Position numbers and translations under genes: made by a program. Shown here in pieces: positions 1 through 9,246 of a DNA stretch of 64,000 nucleotides; positions within the stretch are counted from its first letter, which is position 1, and each line of letters begins with the position of its first letter. The stretch is taken from positions 62,001 to 126,000 of the forward strand of contig CANPZC010000002.1 of NCBI GenBank assembly GCA_947589355.1. Direction: 5' to 3'. This DNA is from an uncultured Clostridia bacterium. GTDB taxonomy: Bacteria > Bacillota > Clostridia > Oscillospirales > Ruminococcaceae. The notes below the pieces were generated by a model. The model saw nothing but the letters and a program-made list of their open reading frames with translations, was not told where the DNA came from and did not search any database.

Positions 1-558
1 AGGCTGTCAGATGAATATGCCTGCTTTAAGGGCAGCGGCGTGGTGTGGGGAACACAGTTTGTGTTCTATGACGGCTTGAGCGATGAAGAATTTGCAAGGC
101 ACGGCGATGACCTGAACCGTCAATTCACGGCAACAAAACTCTCCGTGATACGCAAAAACAGCATGAAATACATATATGCACAAATGTATACCCTTTTCCC
201 GATTGCTGTTTGTATCTTCATACTTACGATAATTTCTACCGTATCAATAAGCGCGATATACACAAAACGGCAGCTTAGGAACTATGCTATTTTCTACATC
301 TGCGGTGCAAGGTGGCGCACCTGCGCATTGCGAAGCCTTAAAAACAGCGCAATTACCTGTGGTATAGCAAGCATTTTGGCGGCTGCAGTGCTGATTGTAG
401 GCAAACTGACATTCTTTAAAGAAACAGTCATTTCGTTCGGTTGGTGGCACTTCGGGGTATGTGCAGGAGTTATAGCGCTCTACCTCGCACTGTCAATGAT
501 AATGCCGCTGATGATAATAGGTTCTAACCAGCCGAAAGAAGTGCTCAAAGAAGATTAA
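1..558 (+). CDS. ABC transporter permease, FtsX/MacB type (5' end outside window)
   Basis: C-terminal ~185 residues of a membrane permease; the reading frame is open from base 1, so the gene begins upstream. The visible part holds three hydrophobic segments: one after the KNSMKYIYAQMYTLFPIAV stretch, one in the ITCGIASILAAAVLIVG region and one near the end in GVCAGVIALYLALSMIMPL. This is the usual arrangement of the last FtsX domain. From KNSM onward the protein is nearly identical to the C-terminus of the next gene, while the segment before it is much less alike, so the two are tandem paralogs. The stop is followed after 15 bases by the start of the paralog, whose ribosome site AAAGGAGGAAG lies in the gap, so the two are probably co-transcribed. 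Such permeases work with an MJ0686/MacB-like ATPase, not visible here. The substrate cannot be told from sequence. Confidence 0.8.
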   Translation, partial: RLSDEYACFKGSGVVWGTQFVFYDGLSDEEFARHGDDLNRQFTATKLSVIRKNSMKYIYAQMYTLFPIAVCIFILTIISTVSISAIYTKRQLRNYAIFYICGARWRTCALRSLKNSAITCGIASILAAAVLIVGKLTFFKETVISFGWWHFGVCAGVIALYLALSMIMPLMIIGSNQPKEVLKED

Positions 559-573
559 AAGGAGGAAGAAAAA

Positions 574-3024
574 ATGTTTTCTATTATGCGAAAAGATCTG
601 AAAAATATGTTCACAGGGCAGCGGCTGCTGGCAGCGCTTTTAGTGCTGAACATTATAGTTTCCTGCCTTGTTATATGTTTTTCTTACGGCGTGTACTATA
701 ATTACAACAAGCTTATTGACAGCGGCGAAGCCCCTGCGGAACTGACATTTTCGCAGACTGAAAGTCAGCTTTACTCTGAAAGCAGCGTGTATTGTGCAGA
801 TGTTACCCCACAGCAGATAATGGGATTTGTGTCTGATCTTTCGGACAGCACGCGCCGCGCCATAAAAGATATGACAATAATGTGGCTGACAACTTCTCCT
901 GCCGTGATAAACGCAGATGACAGCGTAGACGGCGTTTTTTACAGCGAAAACAACAAAGAGGGAGTATTATGTTTTACAAACACTCTTTCTGTAGACGGCG
1001 AGATACGCTGGTCTGAAAATTACAGCCCTACCGCCATTTGCTCTCCCGAAGAATTTACAAGCGGCGAAAAAATCGTGTACGTTACAAAAGATATGTTTGA
1101 CATAAATGCGCACTTTACAAATGCCTTGCCCGATGCGCAGGACAGCTTGTTAAATGTCATCTACAACACTTTGCAAGACGAAGAATACATAAAAATAGGC
1201 GGCGAAAATTATAAGGTAATGCCTGCGCCCGAGGGCAGTCTGCCTGATGAAAAAAATATGTACATATCGCCGTTTGCCGCGCCCGAAAACGCACGGCTTT
1301 ATTCAATGGGCAGTCAGGTGCTTATTCAGATGCGGTTCAAAGATAATATCACAAAGCAGTGTTATGATGATATTTCAAAATGCATCTCGGCGGCGACTGA
1401 CAATAAAATTGCGGCAGACCCTATAGAGTTTACAGACGTCAGCGAAATAGAGTTTTACAGAACGATAATGCTTTTGTCGGTGCTTATTTCGGCGCTTGCC
1501 GCTGTGAACATGGCAATCCTCTACAGATATATACTTGAAAAACGCTCGTCACAGCTGGCGATAATGCGAATTTGCGGCTGCACAAAAGGCAAAGCGGCTG
1601 CATCATATCTGTGCGAATGTCTTGTGGTAAGCTTACCGCTTTTTGCACTTGCAGAGCTTGCGTATTCCAAGCTGCTGACACCGCTGCTTTCAAAAGTTTT
1701 TGTAAATTTGCAGGGCGCTTACAGCTTTAAACTCTATGCCGAAATATTCGTTATATATGCTGTCTCACTTACGGCGGTAATGCTTGCTATGATATGCGCG
1801 CAGGTAGCAAAACACAGTCTTGCGCAGCTTAGAAAAAGAACCGCGACCGCCAAAAAATACGGCATAATGAACGTTTTTGAGGTATTGCAGCTTGTTGTTG
1901 TTCTTTCGGTAATGGTGATAATAGTTTCAGCTATAAGCGCAAGAAACGAAGAATATGCGCCATTTAAAAAGTATATAGAAAGGCGCGGCTATATGGCAAT
2001 ACTTGACGATATGGCTACCTACCCCGAGGACTTTGAAGCCCTGACAGGCAGCGATACCGAATATATAAGAAACGAACTTACGAATGCTTTTAACGGCGAT
2101 GAACTGCTTTTGGGAATATCCTATTCGGACGAATTTATAAACGCGTATACTCCGCCTATGCAAAGCGGCAAGTGGCTGGGCGACAGCAGCGAAACATATG
2201 AAAATTCGGGTGTAATACCCGTGGTTATGGCTTCATGCGGCGGCAGATACAATGTTGGCGATACTTTTGAATTTGAATATACAATGAGTTATGACGAGAA
2301 CGGAGAGCCCACAGACCCCAAGCCCATAAAATACAAGGTGGTGGGCGTGCTTAAAGATAAGGCAAAAATTGCAGGTTATAACATTTCACCGACAAAAAAC
2401 AGTATTGAGGATGTCTACGGTGTGTTCAGCGAGGAATATGAGCAGAGAGCGTTTTTCTTATCGCGCCGCACTGATATTGATGCAGCTTTCGGGGCAAGCG
2501 GGCCGCTTTACGGCACGCAGTTTATCTTTTGCGATGATATGGCAAAGGACGAGTATAACGCGCTTGCCGAACGCCTGTTCAGCGCAGGCATAGCTTATAC
2601 GCCGCTTTCGCAAGTGCGCAAAAACAGTATGCAATATATCTACGAACAAATGTATACGCTGTTCCCGATTGCGGTTTGTATATTTATACTTACCATAATA
2701 TCATCAGTTTCGATAAGCGCAATATATACTAAACGCCAGCTTAGAAACTATGCTATTTTCTATATCTGCGGCGCAAGGTGGAGAACGTGTGCTTTGAGAA
2801 GCCTGAAAAACTCAGCGATAACCTGTGGTATAGCAAGCATACTTGCGGCGGTTGTGCTGATAATAGGCAAGATGACGCTGTTGAAAGAAACAGTGATTTC
2901 GTTCGGTTGGTGGCATTTTGGGGTATGCGCAGGAGTTATAGCGCTCTACCTCGCGCTTTCAATGATCATGCCGCTGGCTATCATAGGTTCAAACGAGCCA
3001 AAAGAGGTACTCAAAGAAGAATAA
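574..3024 (+). CDS. ABC transporter permease, FtsX/MacB type
   Basis: 816-residue membrane protein with the layout of Firmicute FtsX-like permeases: an N-terminal membrane helix (about residues 18-40), a large extracytoplasmic region, a first group of helices at about residues 290-420 (TIMLLSVLISALAAVNMAIL onward), a helix near 440-460, a second extracytoplasmic region, and a final group of three helices from about residue 690 to the end. The ATG follows AAAGGAGGAAG at good distance. It is a tandem paralog of the gene before it, with which it probably forms a heterodimeric permease. Family members export peptides or lipids or act in bacitracin-type stress sensing (BceB-like), but no specific substrate is supported. 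A hairpin immediately downstream closes this operon against the convergent purine operon. Confidence 0.85.
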   Translation: MFSIMRKDLKNMFTGQRLLAALLVLNIIVSCLVICFSYGVYYNYNKLIDSGEAPAELTFSQTESQLYSESSVYCADVTPQQIMGFVSDLSDSTRRAIKDMTIMWLTTSPAVINADDSVDGVFYSENNKEGVLCFTNTLSVDGEIRWSENYSPTAICSPEEFTSGEKIVYVTKDMFDINAHFTNALPDAQDSLLNVIYNTLQDEEYIKIGGENYKVMPAPEGSLPDEKNMYISPFAAPENARLYSMGSQVLIQMRFKDNITKQCYDDISKCISAATDNKIAADPIEFTDVSEIEFYRTIMLLSVLISALAAVNMAILYRYILEKRSSQLAIMRICGCTKGKAAASYLCECLVVSLPLFALAELAYSKLLTPLLSKVFVNLQGAYSFKLYAEIFVIYAVSLTAVMLAMICAQVAKHSLAQLRKRTATAKKYGIMNVFEVLQLVVVLSVMVIIVSAISARNEEYAPFKKYIERRGYMAILDDMATYPEDFEALTGSDTEYIRNELTNAFNGDELLLGISYSDEFINAYTPPMQSGKWLGDSSETYENSGVIPVVMASCGGRYNVGDTFEFEYTMSYDENGEPTDPKPIKYKVVGVLKDKAKIAGYNISPTKNSIEDVYGVFSEEYEQRAFFLSRRTDIDAAFGASGPLYGTQFIFCDDMAKDEYNALAERLFSAGIAYTPLSQVRKNSMQYIYEQMYTLFPIAVCIFILTIISSVSISAIYTKRQLRNYAIFYICGARWRTCALRSLKNSAITCGIASILAAVVLIIGKMTLLKETVISFGWWHFGVCAGVIALYLALSMIMPLAIIGSNEPKEVLKEE

Positions 3025-3029
3025 AATAA

Positions 3030-3056
3030 CGGTCGGTGAGGTTTGCTCATCGACCG
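3030..3056. terminator. Shared bidirectional terminator between the permease and purine operons
   Basis: Stem CGGTCGGTGAG / CTCATCGACCG (11 bp with one G-T wobble) around a 5-base loop, located between the convergent stop codons of the permease gene and purD. T-rich sequence follows on the plus side (CTTTGTTTA) and on the minus side (TTATTTTATT), so it can serve both transcripts. Confidence 0.7.
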
Positions 3057-3062
3057 CTTTGT

Positions 3063-4418
3063 TTATGCTCTTAAATATACGCCGTTGTTTTCAATGTAGT
3101 CTTCGATGTCGTCTTTGTAGCCCAGGTGAAGCAAGTCGGGGTCGGCTTTAAGCGCGCGCTGACCGATATCTTTTCTGAAATGCACGTCTTTCCAGTGTAT
3201 CTTTGAAACTGCTTCATAAGACTTTTGCAGAGCAGATTGCAGTGTAAATCCTGTGCAGGTAACGCCAAGAACTCTGCCTCCATTTGTATAGAATTTGCCG
3301 CCAGAAAGCTTTGTTCCTGCGTGGTACACGAACGCGCCGTTGACCTGTCCCATATCGTCAAGACCGCTAATTTCAAGCCCCTTTTCATAGGCGAGGGGAT
3401 AACCGCCGCTTGCCATGACAACGCAGGTGCAAAATTCGCTTTTCCACTTGATGTCAACATCTTTCAGCCTGTGGTCGTAGATCGCCTCAAAAATTTCGTA
3501 AAGGTCTGTATCAAGCAGCGGAAGAACTACCTGTGTTTCGGGGTCGCCAAAGCGGCAGTTGTACTCGATAACTTTCGGGCCGTTCTCCGTCAGCATAAGA
3601 CCAAAGTACAGACAGCCCTCAAACGTTCTGCCAAGCTGTTTCATAGCCTTTATAGTTGGCAGGAATATTTTATCCATACATTCTTTGGCTATCTGATCGG
3701 TGTAGTAAGGGTTAGGCGCAACAGTACCCATGCCGCCTGTGTTAAGACCCTCGTCGTTGTCGTTGGCGCGCTTGTGATCCATCGAAGATATCATCGGCAC
3801 AACGGTCTCGCCGTCAGTGAACGAAAGCACCGAAACTTCAGGCCCTGTCAGATATTCTTCTATAACAATGGTGGTGCTGCTCTCGCCGAACTTCTTGCCG
3901 TCTATCATAGATCTTATCGCTTCTACGGCTTCTTCCTCGTTCTGCGCGAGTATAACGCCCTTGCCGAGAGCAAGCCCGTCAGCTTTTATAACAGCAGGAT
4001 ATTTGTTGTACTGCTTTACATATTTTATAGCATCTTCGCTGTTTGTGAATACTTCATATTCAGCGGTAGGTATTCCGAATTGCTTCATCATATCTTTAGA
4101 AAATACCTTTGAACCCTCTATTATAGCGGCGTTCTTTTTAGGCCCGAAAGTCTTGAAGCCCTCAGCCTGCAAAGCATCTACCATACCCATAACAAGCGGG
4201 TCGTCAGGTGCGACTGCGACCATATCGACACTTAGCTTTTTTGCAAGCGCAACAACACCGTCAATGTCGGTTGCCGCAACGTCAAAACACTGTGCATACT
4301 TTGAAATACCGCCGTTGCCGGGGGTGCAGTATAGCTTTTCTACCTTTGGCGACTGCGCCAGCTTCATAATAATTGCGTGCTCTCTGCCGCCGCCGCCCAC
4401 AACTAAAACTTTACTCAT
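3063..4418 (-). CDS. purD: Phosphoribosylamine-glycine ligase
   Basis: ATP-grasp enzyme that joins glycine to 5-phosphoribosylamine to give GAR, the second step of IMP synthesis, in the cytosol. The 451-residue protein starts with the typical MSKVLVVGGGGREHAI nucleotide-fold motif, carries the ATP-grasp segment KADGLALGKGV and the GPEVSVLSFTDG block, and has the family signature RFGDPETQ late in the protein. Length is slightly above the usual ~420-430 residues. The ATG is preceded by GGAGGTAAGCCCC. It is the last gene of the purine operon, 15 bases after the AICAR transformylase gene, and is followed by a hairpin terminator. Confidence 0.97.
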   Translation of the reverse strand: MSKVLVVGGGGREHAIIMKLAQSPKVEKLYCTPGNGGISKYAQCFDVAATDIDGVVALAKKLSVDMVAVAPDDPLVMGMVDALQAEGFKTFGPKKNAAIIEGSKVFSKDMMKQFGIPTAEYEVFTNSEDAIKYVKQYNKYPAVIKADGLALGKGVILAQNEEEAVEAIRSMIDGKKFGESSTTIVIEEYLTGPEVSVLSFTDGETVVPMISSMDHKRANDNDEGLNTGGMGTVAPNPYYTDQIAKECMDKIFLPTIKAMKQLGRTFEGCLYFGLMLTENGPKVIEYNCRFGDPETQVVLPLLDTDLYEIFEAIYDHRLKDVDIKWKSEFCTCVVMASGGYPLAYEKGLEISGLDDMGQVNGAFVYHAGTKLSGGKFYTNGGRVLGVTCTGFTLQSALQKSYEAVSKIHWKDVHFRKDIGQRALKADPDLLHLGYKDDIEDYIENNGVYLRA

Positions 4419-4433
4419 GGGGCTTACCTCCTA

Positions 4434-5615
4434 TCAGTGGTGGAACAATCTCATTCCCGTGAACGCCATAGCAATGCCATACTTGTTGCAGGTCATTATA
4501 ACGTGGTCGTCACGGATAGAACCACCCGGCTCTGCAATGTAGCAAACGCCGGATTTTCTCGCCCTTTCGATGTTATCACCAAACGGGAAGAACGCATCTG
4601 AACCTAAGCACACATCGGTGTTCTTAGCCAGCCATTCTTTCTTTTCTTCTGAGGTCAGCACTTCGGGCTTTACTTTGAAGATGTTTTCCCATGCTCCGTC
4701 TGCCAGAACGTCCATATACTCGTCAGAAATGTATACATCAATCGCATTGTCGCGGTCGGGTCGTCTTATGTTGTCAACAAACTGCAAACCCATTACCTTG
4801 GGGTGCTGCCTGAGCCACCATATGTCGGCTTTGTTTCCAGCGAGCCTTGTGCAGTGTATTCTCGACTGCTGACCTGCGCCTATGCCGATAGCCTGTCCGT
4901 TCTTAACATAGCAAACGCTGTTTGACTGCGTGTATTTCAGCGTGATGAGCGAAATAACAAGATCGTCTTTCTTGTCGTTTGGTATATCTTTGTTTTCGGT
5001 AACGATGTTAGCAAGCATATCGTTGTCTATTTTCAGTTCGTTCCTGCCTTGCTCAAACGTAACGCCGAAAACCTGCTTTCTTTCAACAGGGTCAGGAACG
5101 TAGTTTTCATCTATCTTTATAATATTGTATGTGCCTTTTCTTTTCGATTTAAGTATTTCAAGAGCCTCATCGGTGTAGCCCGGTGCTATTATACCGTCGG
5201 AGACCTCGCGCTGGATCATCTTAGCGGTGGAAACGTCACAAACATCTGAAAGCGCGATGAAATCGCCGTAAGACGACATTCTGTCAGCGCCTCTCGCTCT
5301 TGCATAAGCGCACGCAAGGGGTGAAAGCTCGCCGAGGTCGTCAACAAAGTATATCTTAGCTTCGGTATCGGTAAGCGGTTTGCCTATAGCCGCTCCCGCA
5401 GGCGAAACGTGCTTGAAAGACGTTGCCGCGCAGTAGCCGGTAGCCGCTTTAAGTTCTCTTACAAGCTGCCAGCCGTTGAAAGCATCGAGCAGATTGATAT
5501 AGCCCGGCTTGCCGTTAAGCACCTCGATAGGCAGCTCATTTCCGTTCTCCATAAAAACTCTTGACGGCTTCTGATTAGGGTTGCAGCCGTACTTTAAAAG
5601 CATTTCGTTTGCCAT
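4434..5615 (-). CDS. Stand-alone AICAR formyltransferase (PurH C-terminal domain only)
   Basis: 393-residue enzyme that transfers the formyl group of 10-formyl-tetrahydrofolate to AICAR to make FAICAR. The catalytic Lys-His pair of the family is present in SFKHVSPAGAA (K68, H69), and the end carries the folate-site region DAFFPFGDNIERA and EPGGSIRDDHVI. Usual bacterial PurH is ~510-530 residues with an N-terminal MGS-like IMP cyclohydrolase domain. That domain is entirely absent here, and the missing reaction is most likely done by the PurO-like protein encoded immediately upstream (24-base gap). The start is taken at ATG 5615, 9 bases after GGAGG, rather than a TTG three codons earlier that nearly abuts the ribosome site. 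Confidence 0.93.
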   Translation of the reverse strand: MANEMLLKYGCNPNQKPSRVFMENGNELPIEVLNGKPGYINLLDAFNGWQLVRELKAATGYCAATSFKHVSPAGAAIGKPLTDTEAKIYFVDDLGELSPLACAYARARGADRMSSYGDFIALSDVCDVSTAKMIQREVSDGIIAPGYTDEALEILKSKRKGTYNIIKIDENYVPDPVERKQVFGVTFEQGRNELKIDNDMLANIVTENKDIPNDKKDDLVISLITLKYTQSNSVCYVKNGQAIGIGAGQQSRIHCTRLAGNKADIWWLRQHPKVMGLQFVDNIRRPDRDNAIDVYISDEYMDVLADGAWENIFKVKPEVLTSEEKKEWLAKNTDVCLGSDAFFPFGDNIERARKSGVCYIAEPGGSIRDDHVIMTCNKYGIAMAFTGMRLFHH

Positions 5616-5638
5616 TTGTTTCAACCTCCGAAAGTTTA

Positions 5639-6355
5639 TTATTTTGAATACTTGTTTACTATTTTTGAAACGTACTTGCCGCTCTTTATATCAATATATC
5701 TTACAAACAGCGATACCTTGTTGTCCTCATTCAGAGCATTCCACAGACCGTTTGTAAATTCATCTATATCGTTGGGGATAGAAATCTTCTTAGGCTCGCC
5801 CTCAAAGCTGGGCAGGGGAGAGCCGTCACCGATATATGTATGAATGAAGTGACCTGTGCCGTTTATAGGATTTGTGTATGAGAAAGTAAATCTCTCGCAG
5901 CAGTCGGGGTCGCCGTCAGCGGATTTGAGTATGCTCATAGCATAGTTGTATGTGCCGTTCTCAATATGCATTATGCCCGAAATTCTCGGCGTGTAGTTGG
6001 GAGCATCGTCCTCATACTCTCTGCCGCGCAGCGATTGCTCAAACGTCTGCTGCTTGTCCATAAGTTCGTAAATGGTGTCCGTCTGGTCGCCGTTGGTAAC
6101 AATGGTCTTGTTGCCGAGAACGCGTACAGGCGAATATATTATCAGATGCGGATCTGACAGCTTTGTAGGGTCGGCGGCCTCGGTCTTAATGCCGTCGGCA
6201 GTTTCGGTAAACACCCTGTTGCGCGAGTTCACGCTTCTGCCCATTATGAAGTACGCTGTTACAGCATTTTTGCCGTCCTCGCTCTTGCCGATAATTATTC
6301 CTCTGCCGGGGTACGGATTAGAGGAAAGCTCTTTGTAGATGTCAAGCGTTTTCAT
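5639..6355 (-). CDS. purO: IMP cyclohydrolase, archaeal PurO type
   Basis: 238-residue protein that I assign to the PurO/IMP_cyclohyd family, which closes FAICAR to IMP, the last step of de novo purine synthesis. Supporting marks are the segment AYFIMGRSVNSRNRVF (family pattern GRS..SRNR), a glycine-rich NPINGTGHF block, and TYIGDGSPLPSF. There is no similarity to the MGS-like fold of ordinary bacterial IMP cyclohydrolase. Context is strong: it lies between purN and a transformylase that has lost its cyclohydrolase domain. GAGGTAATAAAA precedes the ATG. The family assignment comes from remembered motifs and from context, not from a profile search. Confidence 0.87.
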   Translation of the reverse strand: MKTLDIYKELSSNPYPGRGIIIGKSEDGKNAVTAYFIMGRSVNSRNRVFTETADGIKTEAADPTKLSDPHLIIYSPVRVLGNKTIVTNGDQTDTIYELMDKQQTFEQSLRGREYEDDAPNYTPRISGIMHIENGTYNYAMSILKSADGDPDCCERFTFSYTNPINGTGHFIHTYIGDGSPLPSFEGEPKKISIPNDIDEFTNGLWNALNEDNKVSLFVRYIDIKSGKYVSKIVNKYSK

Positions 6356-6365
6356 TTTTATTACC

Positions 6366-6992
6366 TCACTTTTTTATATATGTTCTCTCGCCGACTACTT
6401 CAATCTTATCTTCACAGAAAAGCGAAACAGCCTGCGGCAGCAATTTCCATTCAACGTTTTCCATTATGCGCTTTTGCAGTACCTCGGGCGTGTCATCGTC
6501 AAGCACAGGCACAGTACCCTGCAATATGATAGGCCCGCCGTCGCACACTTCTGTAACAAAATGCACAGTAGCGCCCGAAATTTTCACACCGCGCTGCAAA
6601 ACAGCCTCGTGAACGTGCAGACCGTAATAGCCTTTGCCGCAAAAAGATGGTATAAGCGCAGGGTGAATGTTTATCATCTTATACGGAAAAGCTTTTACTA
6701 TCTGCTCGTCAAGTATAGTCATAAAGCCTGCGTAAACAACAAGGTCAGCTTTTTCTTCAATCAGCGCATCTGTCACGGCTTTGGTATACGTTGCAACATC
6801 AGCGTAGTCCTTGCGCGGCATTATTCTTGTGGGGATATTATTTTGCTTCGCCCTTTCAAGAGCATAAACGCCCTCTTTGGAGGATATAACACAGGTTATT
6901 TTGCCGTTTTTTATAACGCCGCTTTTTTCGGCGTCAATTAGCGCTTGCAGATTTGTTCCTCCGCCGGAAACAAGCACACAAATATTCTTCAT
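6366..6992 (-). CDS. purN: Phosphoribosylglycinamide formyltransferase
   Basis: 208-residue GART enzyme that formylates GAR with 10-formyl-tetrahydrofolate. It begins with the typical MKNICVLVSGGGTNLQALID phosphate-binding motif. It has the catalytic region MINIHPALIPSFCGKGYYG (Asn-His) and the later HFVTEVCDGGPII with the conserved Asp. Length is normal for the family. AGGAGG precedes the ATG. It sits 10 bases upstream of purO and 3 bases after the small membrane-protein gene of the same operon. Confidence 0.97.
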   Translation of the reverse strand: MKNICVLVSGGGTNLQALIDAEKSGVIKNGKITCVISSKEGVYALERAKQNNIPTRIMPRKDYADVATYTKAVTDALIEEKADLVVYAGFMTILDEQIVKAFPYKMINIHPALIPSFCGKGYYGLHVHEAVLQRGVKISGATVHFVTEVCDGGPIILQGTVPVLDDDTPEVLQKRIMENVEWKLLPQAVSLFCEDKIEVVGERTYIKK

Positions 6993-6995
6993 AAG

Positions 6996-7412
6996 TTATC
7001 CTCCTATTGCCATAATAATGCCGAGTACCAACAGAACAGCGCCTATAATAATGAGAATACGGCTGCTTTTGAGCTTTGAGAAGCTGTCATTTTCTAGAAA
7101 GAACTGATCTGCGCGCTGTGGGTCTACAAGTATCTCTATCTTGTCGCCAACGCCGAAATACATCTGCGCGTTGTTCATAACGCCTGCATAATGCGCTTTC
7201 TGCTCAATACCGTAAAGAGAATAAACTACCTCGGGGCAGTATGTACTCATAGAACCCGTAAGGGTAGAGGAGACCGTGCGTATCTTAGTAACGGTAGCCT
7301 CAAACTTTTCTATTCTATCACTCGTCAGTCTTTTACCGTATGAATAGTTTACACAGCCGAGCGCGGCAACTATAAAACCCACAAAAATAAACGAAAGCTC
7401 TAATGCGCCCAT
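6996..7412 (-). CDS. Small membrane protein, DUF3592-like
   Basis: 138 residues: an N-terminal membrane helix (ELSFIFVGFIVAALGCV), a soluble beta-rich middle part (about residues 30-105), and a second helix at the C-terminus (ILIIIGAVLLVLGIIMA). The middle part has the DUF3592 pattern of an 'EATVTKI' strand, 'PEVVYSLYG' and 'VGDKIEILVDP'. I chose ATG 7412, which follows GAGGAA by about 7 bases and lies 10 bases after the purM stop; the longer open frame runs into purM and is not likely. Its place between purM and purN is odd because no purine function is known for this family. It may simply be carried along, or may act as an accessory membrane protein. Function unknown. Confidence 0.72.
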   Translation of the reverse strand: MGALELSFIFVGFIVAALGCVNYSYGKRLTSDRIEKFEATVTKIRTVSSTLTGSMSTYCPEVVYSLYGIEQKAHYAGVMNNAQMYFGVGDKIEILVDPQRADQFFLENDSFSKLKSSRILIIIGAVLLVLGIIMAIGG

Positions 7413-7422
7413 AATATATTCC

Positions 7423-8457
7423 TCAGCAGATGATAACACCCTCGTCGCTGTCGATAAGCTCACCGAGAACATAAGCTTCCTCGCCTGCGTTTTTGATAGC
7501 AGCAATTGCCTTATCAACATCGTTTTTGTCAACTACTACCGTCATACCGACACCCATATTAAAGGTATTAAACATATCTCTTTCGGGTATGCTGCCCTTT
7601 TCCATTATGAGCTTGAATATCGGCAGAACGTCAACAGCGTTTCTCTCTATCTTTACAGAAATACCGTTCGGCAGAGAACGAGGGATATTCTCATAAAATC
7701 CGCCGCCCGTTATATGCGATATAGATTTAACATTGCACACTTCGAGCAACTGCATTATAGCCTTTACATATATCTTAGTAGGCGTGAGCAGTACATCGCC
7801 GAGGTTTGCGCCAAGGTCTGTATCGTATCTTGAAAGGTTGGATTCCGTGACTGCGAACACTTTTCTGATAAGTGAAAAGCCGTTTGAATGTACTCCGCTT
7901 GACTTTATGCCTATCATAATGTCGCCTGCTTTCTGAGTATCAGGCTTGAGTATCTTGTCTTTATCCACAACGCCTACCGAAAATCCTGCGAGGTCGTACT
8001 CGTCAACAGGGTAGAAACCCGGCATTTCGGCAGTTTCGCCGCCTATAAGAGCGCAGCCTGCCTGCACGCAGCCGTCGGCAACACCTGAAACTATCTGAGC
8101 AATCTTTTCGGGGTAGTTCTTGCCTACCGCGATATAGTCAAGGAAAAACTGGGGCTTTGCGCCGCAGCAGATGATGTCGTTAACGCACATGGCAACGCAG
8201 TCGATACCCACGGTATCATGCTTATCCATAAGGAAAGCGATCTTCAGCTTTGTGCCAACACCGTCAGTACCCGAAACAAGCACGGGTTTACTTATATTTG
8301 TAGTGTCAAGCTCAAACAGACCGCCAAAGCCGCCTATTCCGCTGAGCACGCCTTTTGTTACAGTCTTAGCAACGTGCTCTTTCATAAGCTCTACCGCTCT
8401 GTAGCCTGCGGTAACGTCAACGCCTGCATTTTTGTAGCTTTCAGAAAAACTTTTCAT
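7423..8457 (-). CDS. purM: Phosphoribosylformylglycinamidine cyclo-ligase (AIR synthetase)
   Basis: 344-residue enzyme that closes FGAM to AIR using ATP. Family marks include [19 protein letters not shown] near the start, [11 protein letters not shown], the signature [26 protein letters not shown] and [13 protein letters not shown]. The length is that of typical PurM. The ATG is preceded by AAAGGAAC. It lies 35 bases after purC in the purine operon. Confidence 0.98.
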   Translation of the reverse strand: MKSFSESYKNAGVDVTAGYRAVELMKEHVAKTVTKGVLSGIGGFGGLFELDTTNISKPVLVSGTDGVGTKLKIAFLMDKHDTVGIDCVAMCVNDIICCGAKPQFFLDYIAVGKNYPEKIAQIVSGVADGCVQAGCALIGGETAEMPGFYPVDEYDLAGFSVGVVDKDKILKPDTQKAGDIMIGIKSSGVHSNGFSLIRKVFAVTESNLSRYDTDLGANLGDVLLTPTKIYVKAIMQLLEVCNVKSISHITGGGFYENIPRSLPNGISVKIERNAVDVLPIFKLIMEKGSIPERDMFNTFNMGVGMTVVVDKNDVDKAIAAIKNAGEEAYVLGELIDSDEGVIIC

Positions 8458-8491
8458 AAAACTGTTCCTTTCAGCAAATGTTATAGATGAA

Positions 8492-9214
8492 TTATTCGGC
8501 AGCGCCTGTTATCCTCTTCATCATTTCGTTGTAAGCCTCTTCAACGCCGCCCATATCTCTGCGGAAACGGTCTTTGTCGAGCTTCTCGTGGGTGGTGGAA
8601 TCCCAGAAACGGCAGGTGTCGGGAGATATCTCATCGGCAAGAATTATCTGACCCTTGAAGCGACCGAACTCTATCTTAAAGTCGATAAGGTCAATGTTTA
8701 TCTTCTTAAAGAATTTGAGCATAAAGTCGTTTACCATAAATGCATATTTTGTAATAGCGTCTATTTCCTCTTCGGTGGCAAGGTCAAGACCCAAAGCGTA
8801 GTATCTGTTTATGAACGGGTCGCCCAGCTCGTCATTTTTGTAGCTAAATTCAAGAGTAGGCTGTTTGAGCGGCGTGCCCTCAGCAATACCGAGCTTTTTG
8901 GAAAAGCTTCCTGCGGCAACGTTTCTTACTATAACTTCCAGCGGAACTATATCCACTTTTTTAACTATAGTTTCTCTGTCGCTTATCTCCTCAACAAGGT
9001 GAGTGGGAACCCCCTCTTTTTCAAGCAGACCGAGCATAAGGTTTGTCATCTTGTTGTTGATAACGCCCTTGCCAACGATAGTGCCTTTCTTTTCGCCGTT
9101 GAATGCCGTTGCATCGTCCTTGTAGTCAACGATAACAAGATCTGGGTCGTTTGTAGCAAAGACTTTCTTTGCCTTTCCTTCATAAAGCTGTTCGCCTTTG
9201 ATGATGTTTTCCAT
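8492..9214 (-). CDS. purC: SAICAR synthetase
   Basis: 240-residue enzyme (phosphoribosylaminoimidazole-succinocarboxamide synthase) that condenses CAIR with aspartate. Visible marks are [13 protein letters not shown] at the start, [14 protein letters not shown] (PurC signature 1), [10 protein letters not shown], and [14 protein letters not shown] (signature 2). Length is typical of the short bacterial form. AGGAGG precedes the ATG. It is the third gene of the purine operon, after purE and a HAD phosphatase gene. Confidence 0.98.
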   Translation of the reverse strand: MENIIKGEQLYEGKAKKVFATNDPDLVIVDYKDDATAFNGEKKGTIVGKGVINNKMTNLMLGLLEKEGVPTHLVEEISDRETIVKKVDIVPLEVIVRNVAAGSFSKKLGIAEGTPLKQPTLEFSYKNDELGDPFINRYYALGLDLATEEEIDAITKYAFMVNDFMLKFFKKINIDLIDFKIEFGRFKGQIILADEISPDTCRFWDSTTHEKLDKDRFRRDMGGVEEAYNEMMKRITGAAE

Positions 9215-9246
9215 TGATGTTTCCTCCTGTAATGTTTATGTTTTAT

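Noticed and set aside
3225-4112. Long plus-strand open frame antisense to purD
   Set aside because: Shadow of the conserved purD frame; no ribosome site and no recognisable protein features.
6996-7532. 178-codon version of the DUF3592 gene starting inside purM
   Set aside because: The extra 40 codons translate purM sequence in another frame; a good ribosome site is placed for ATG 7412.
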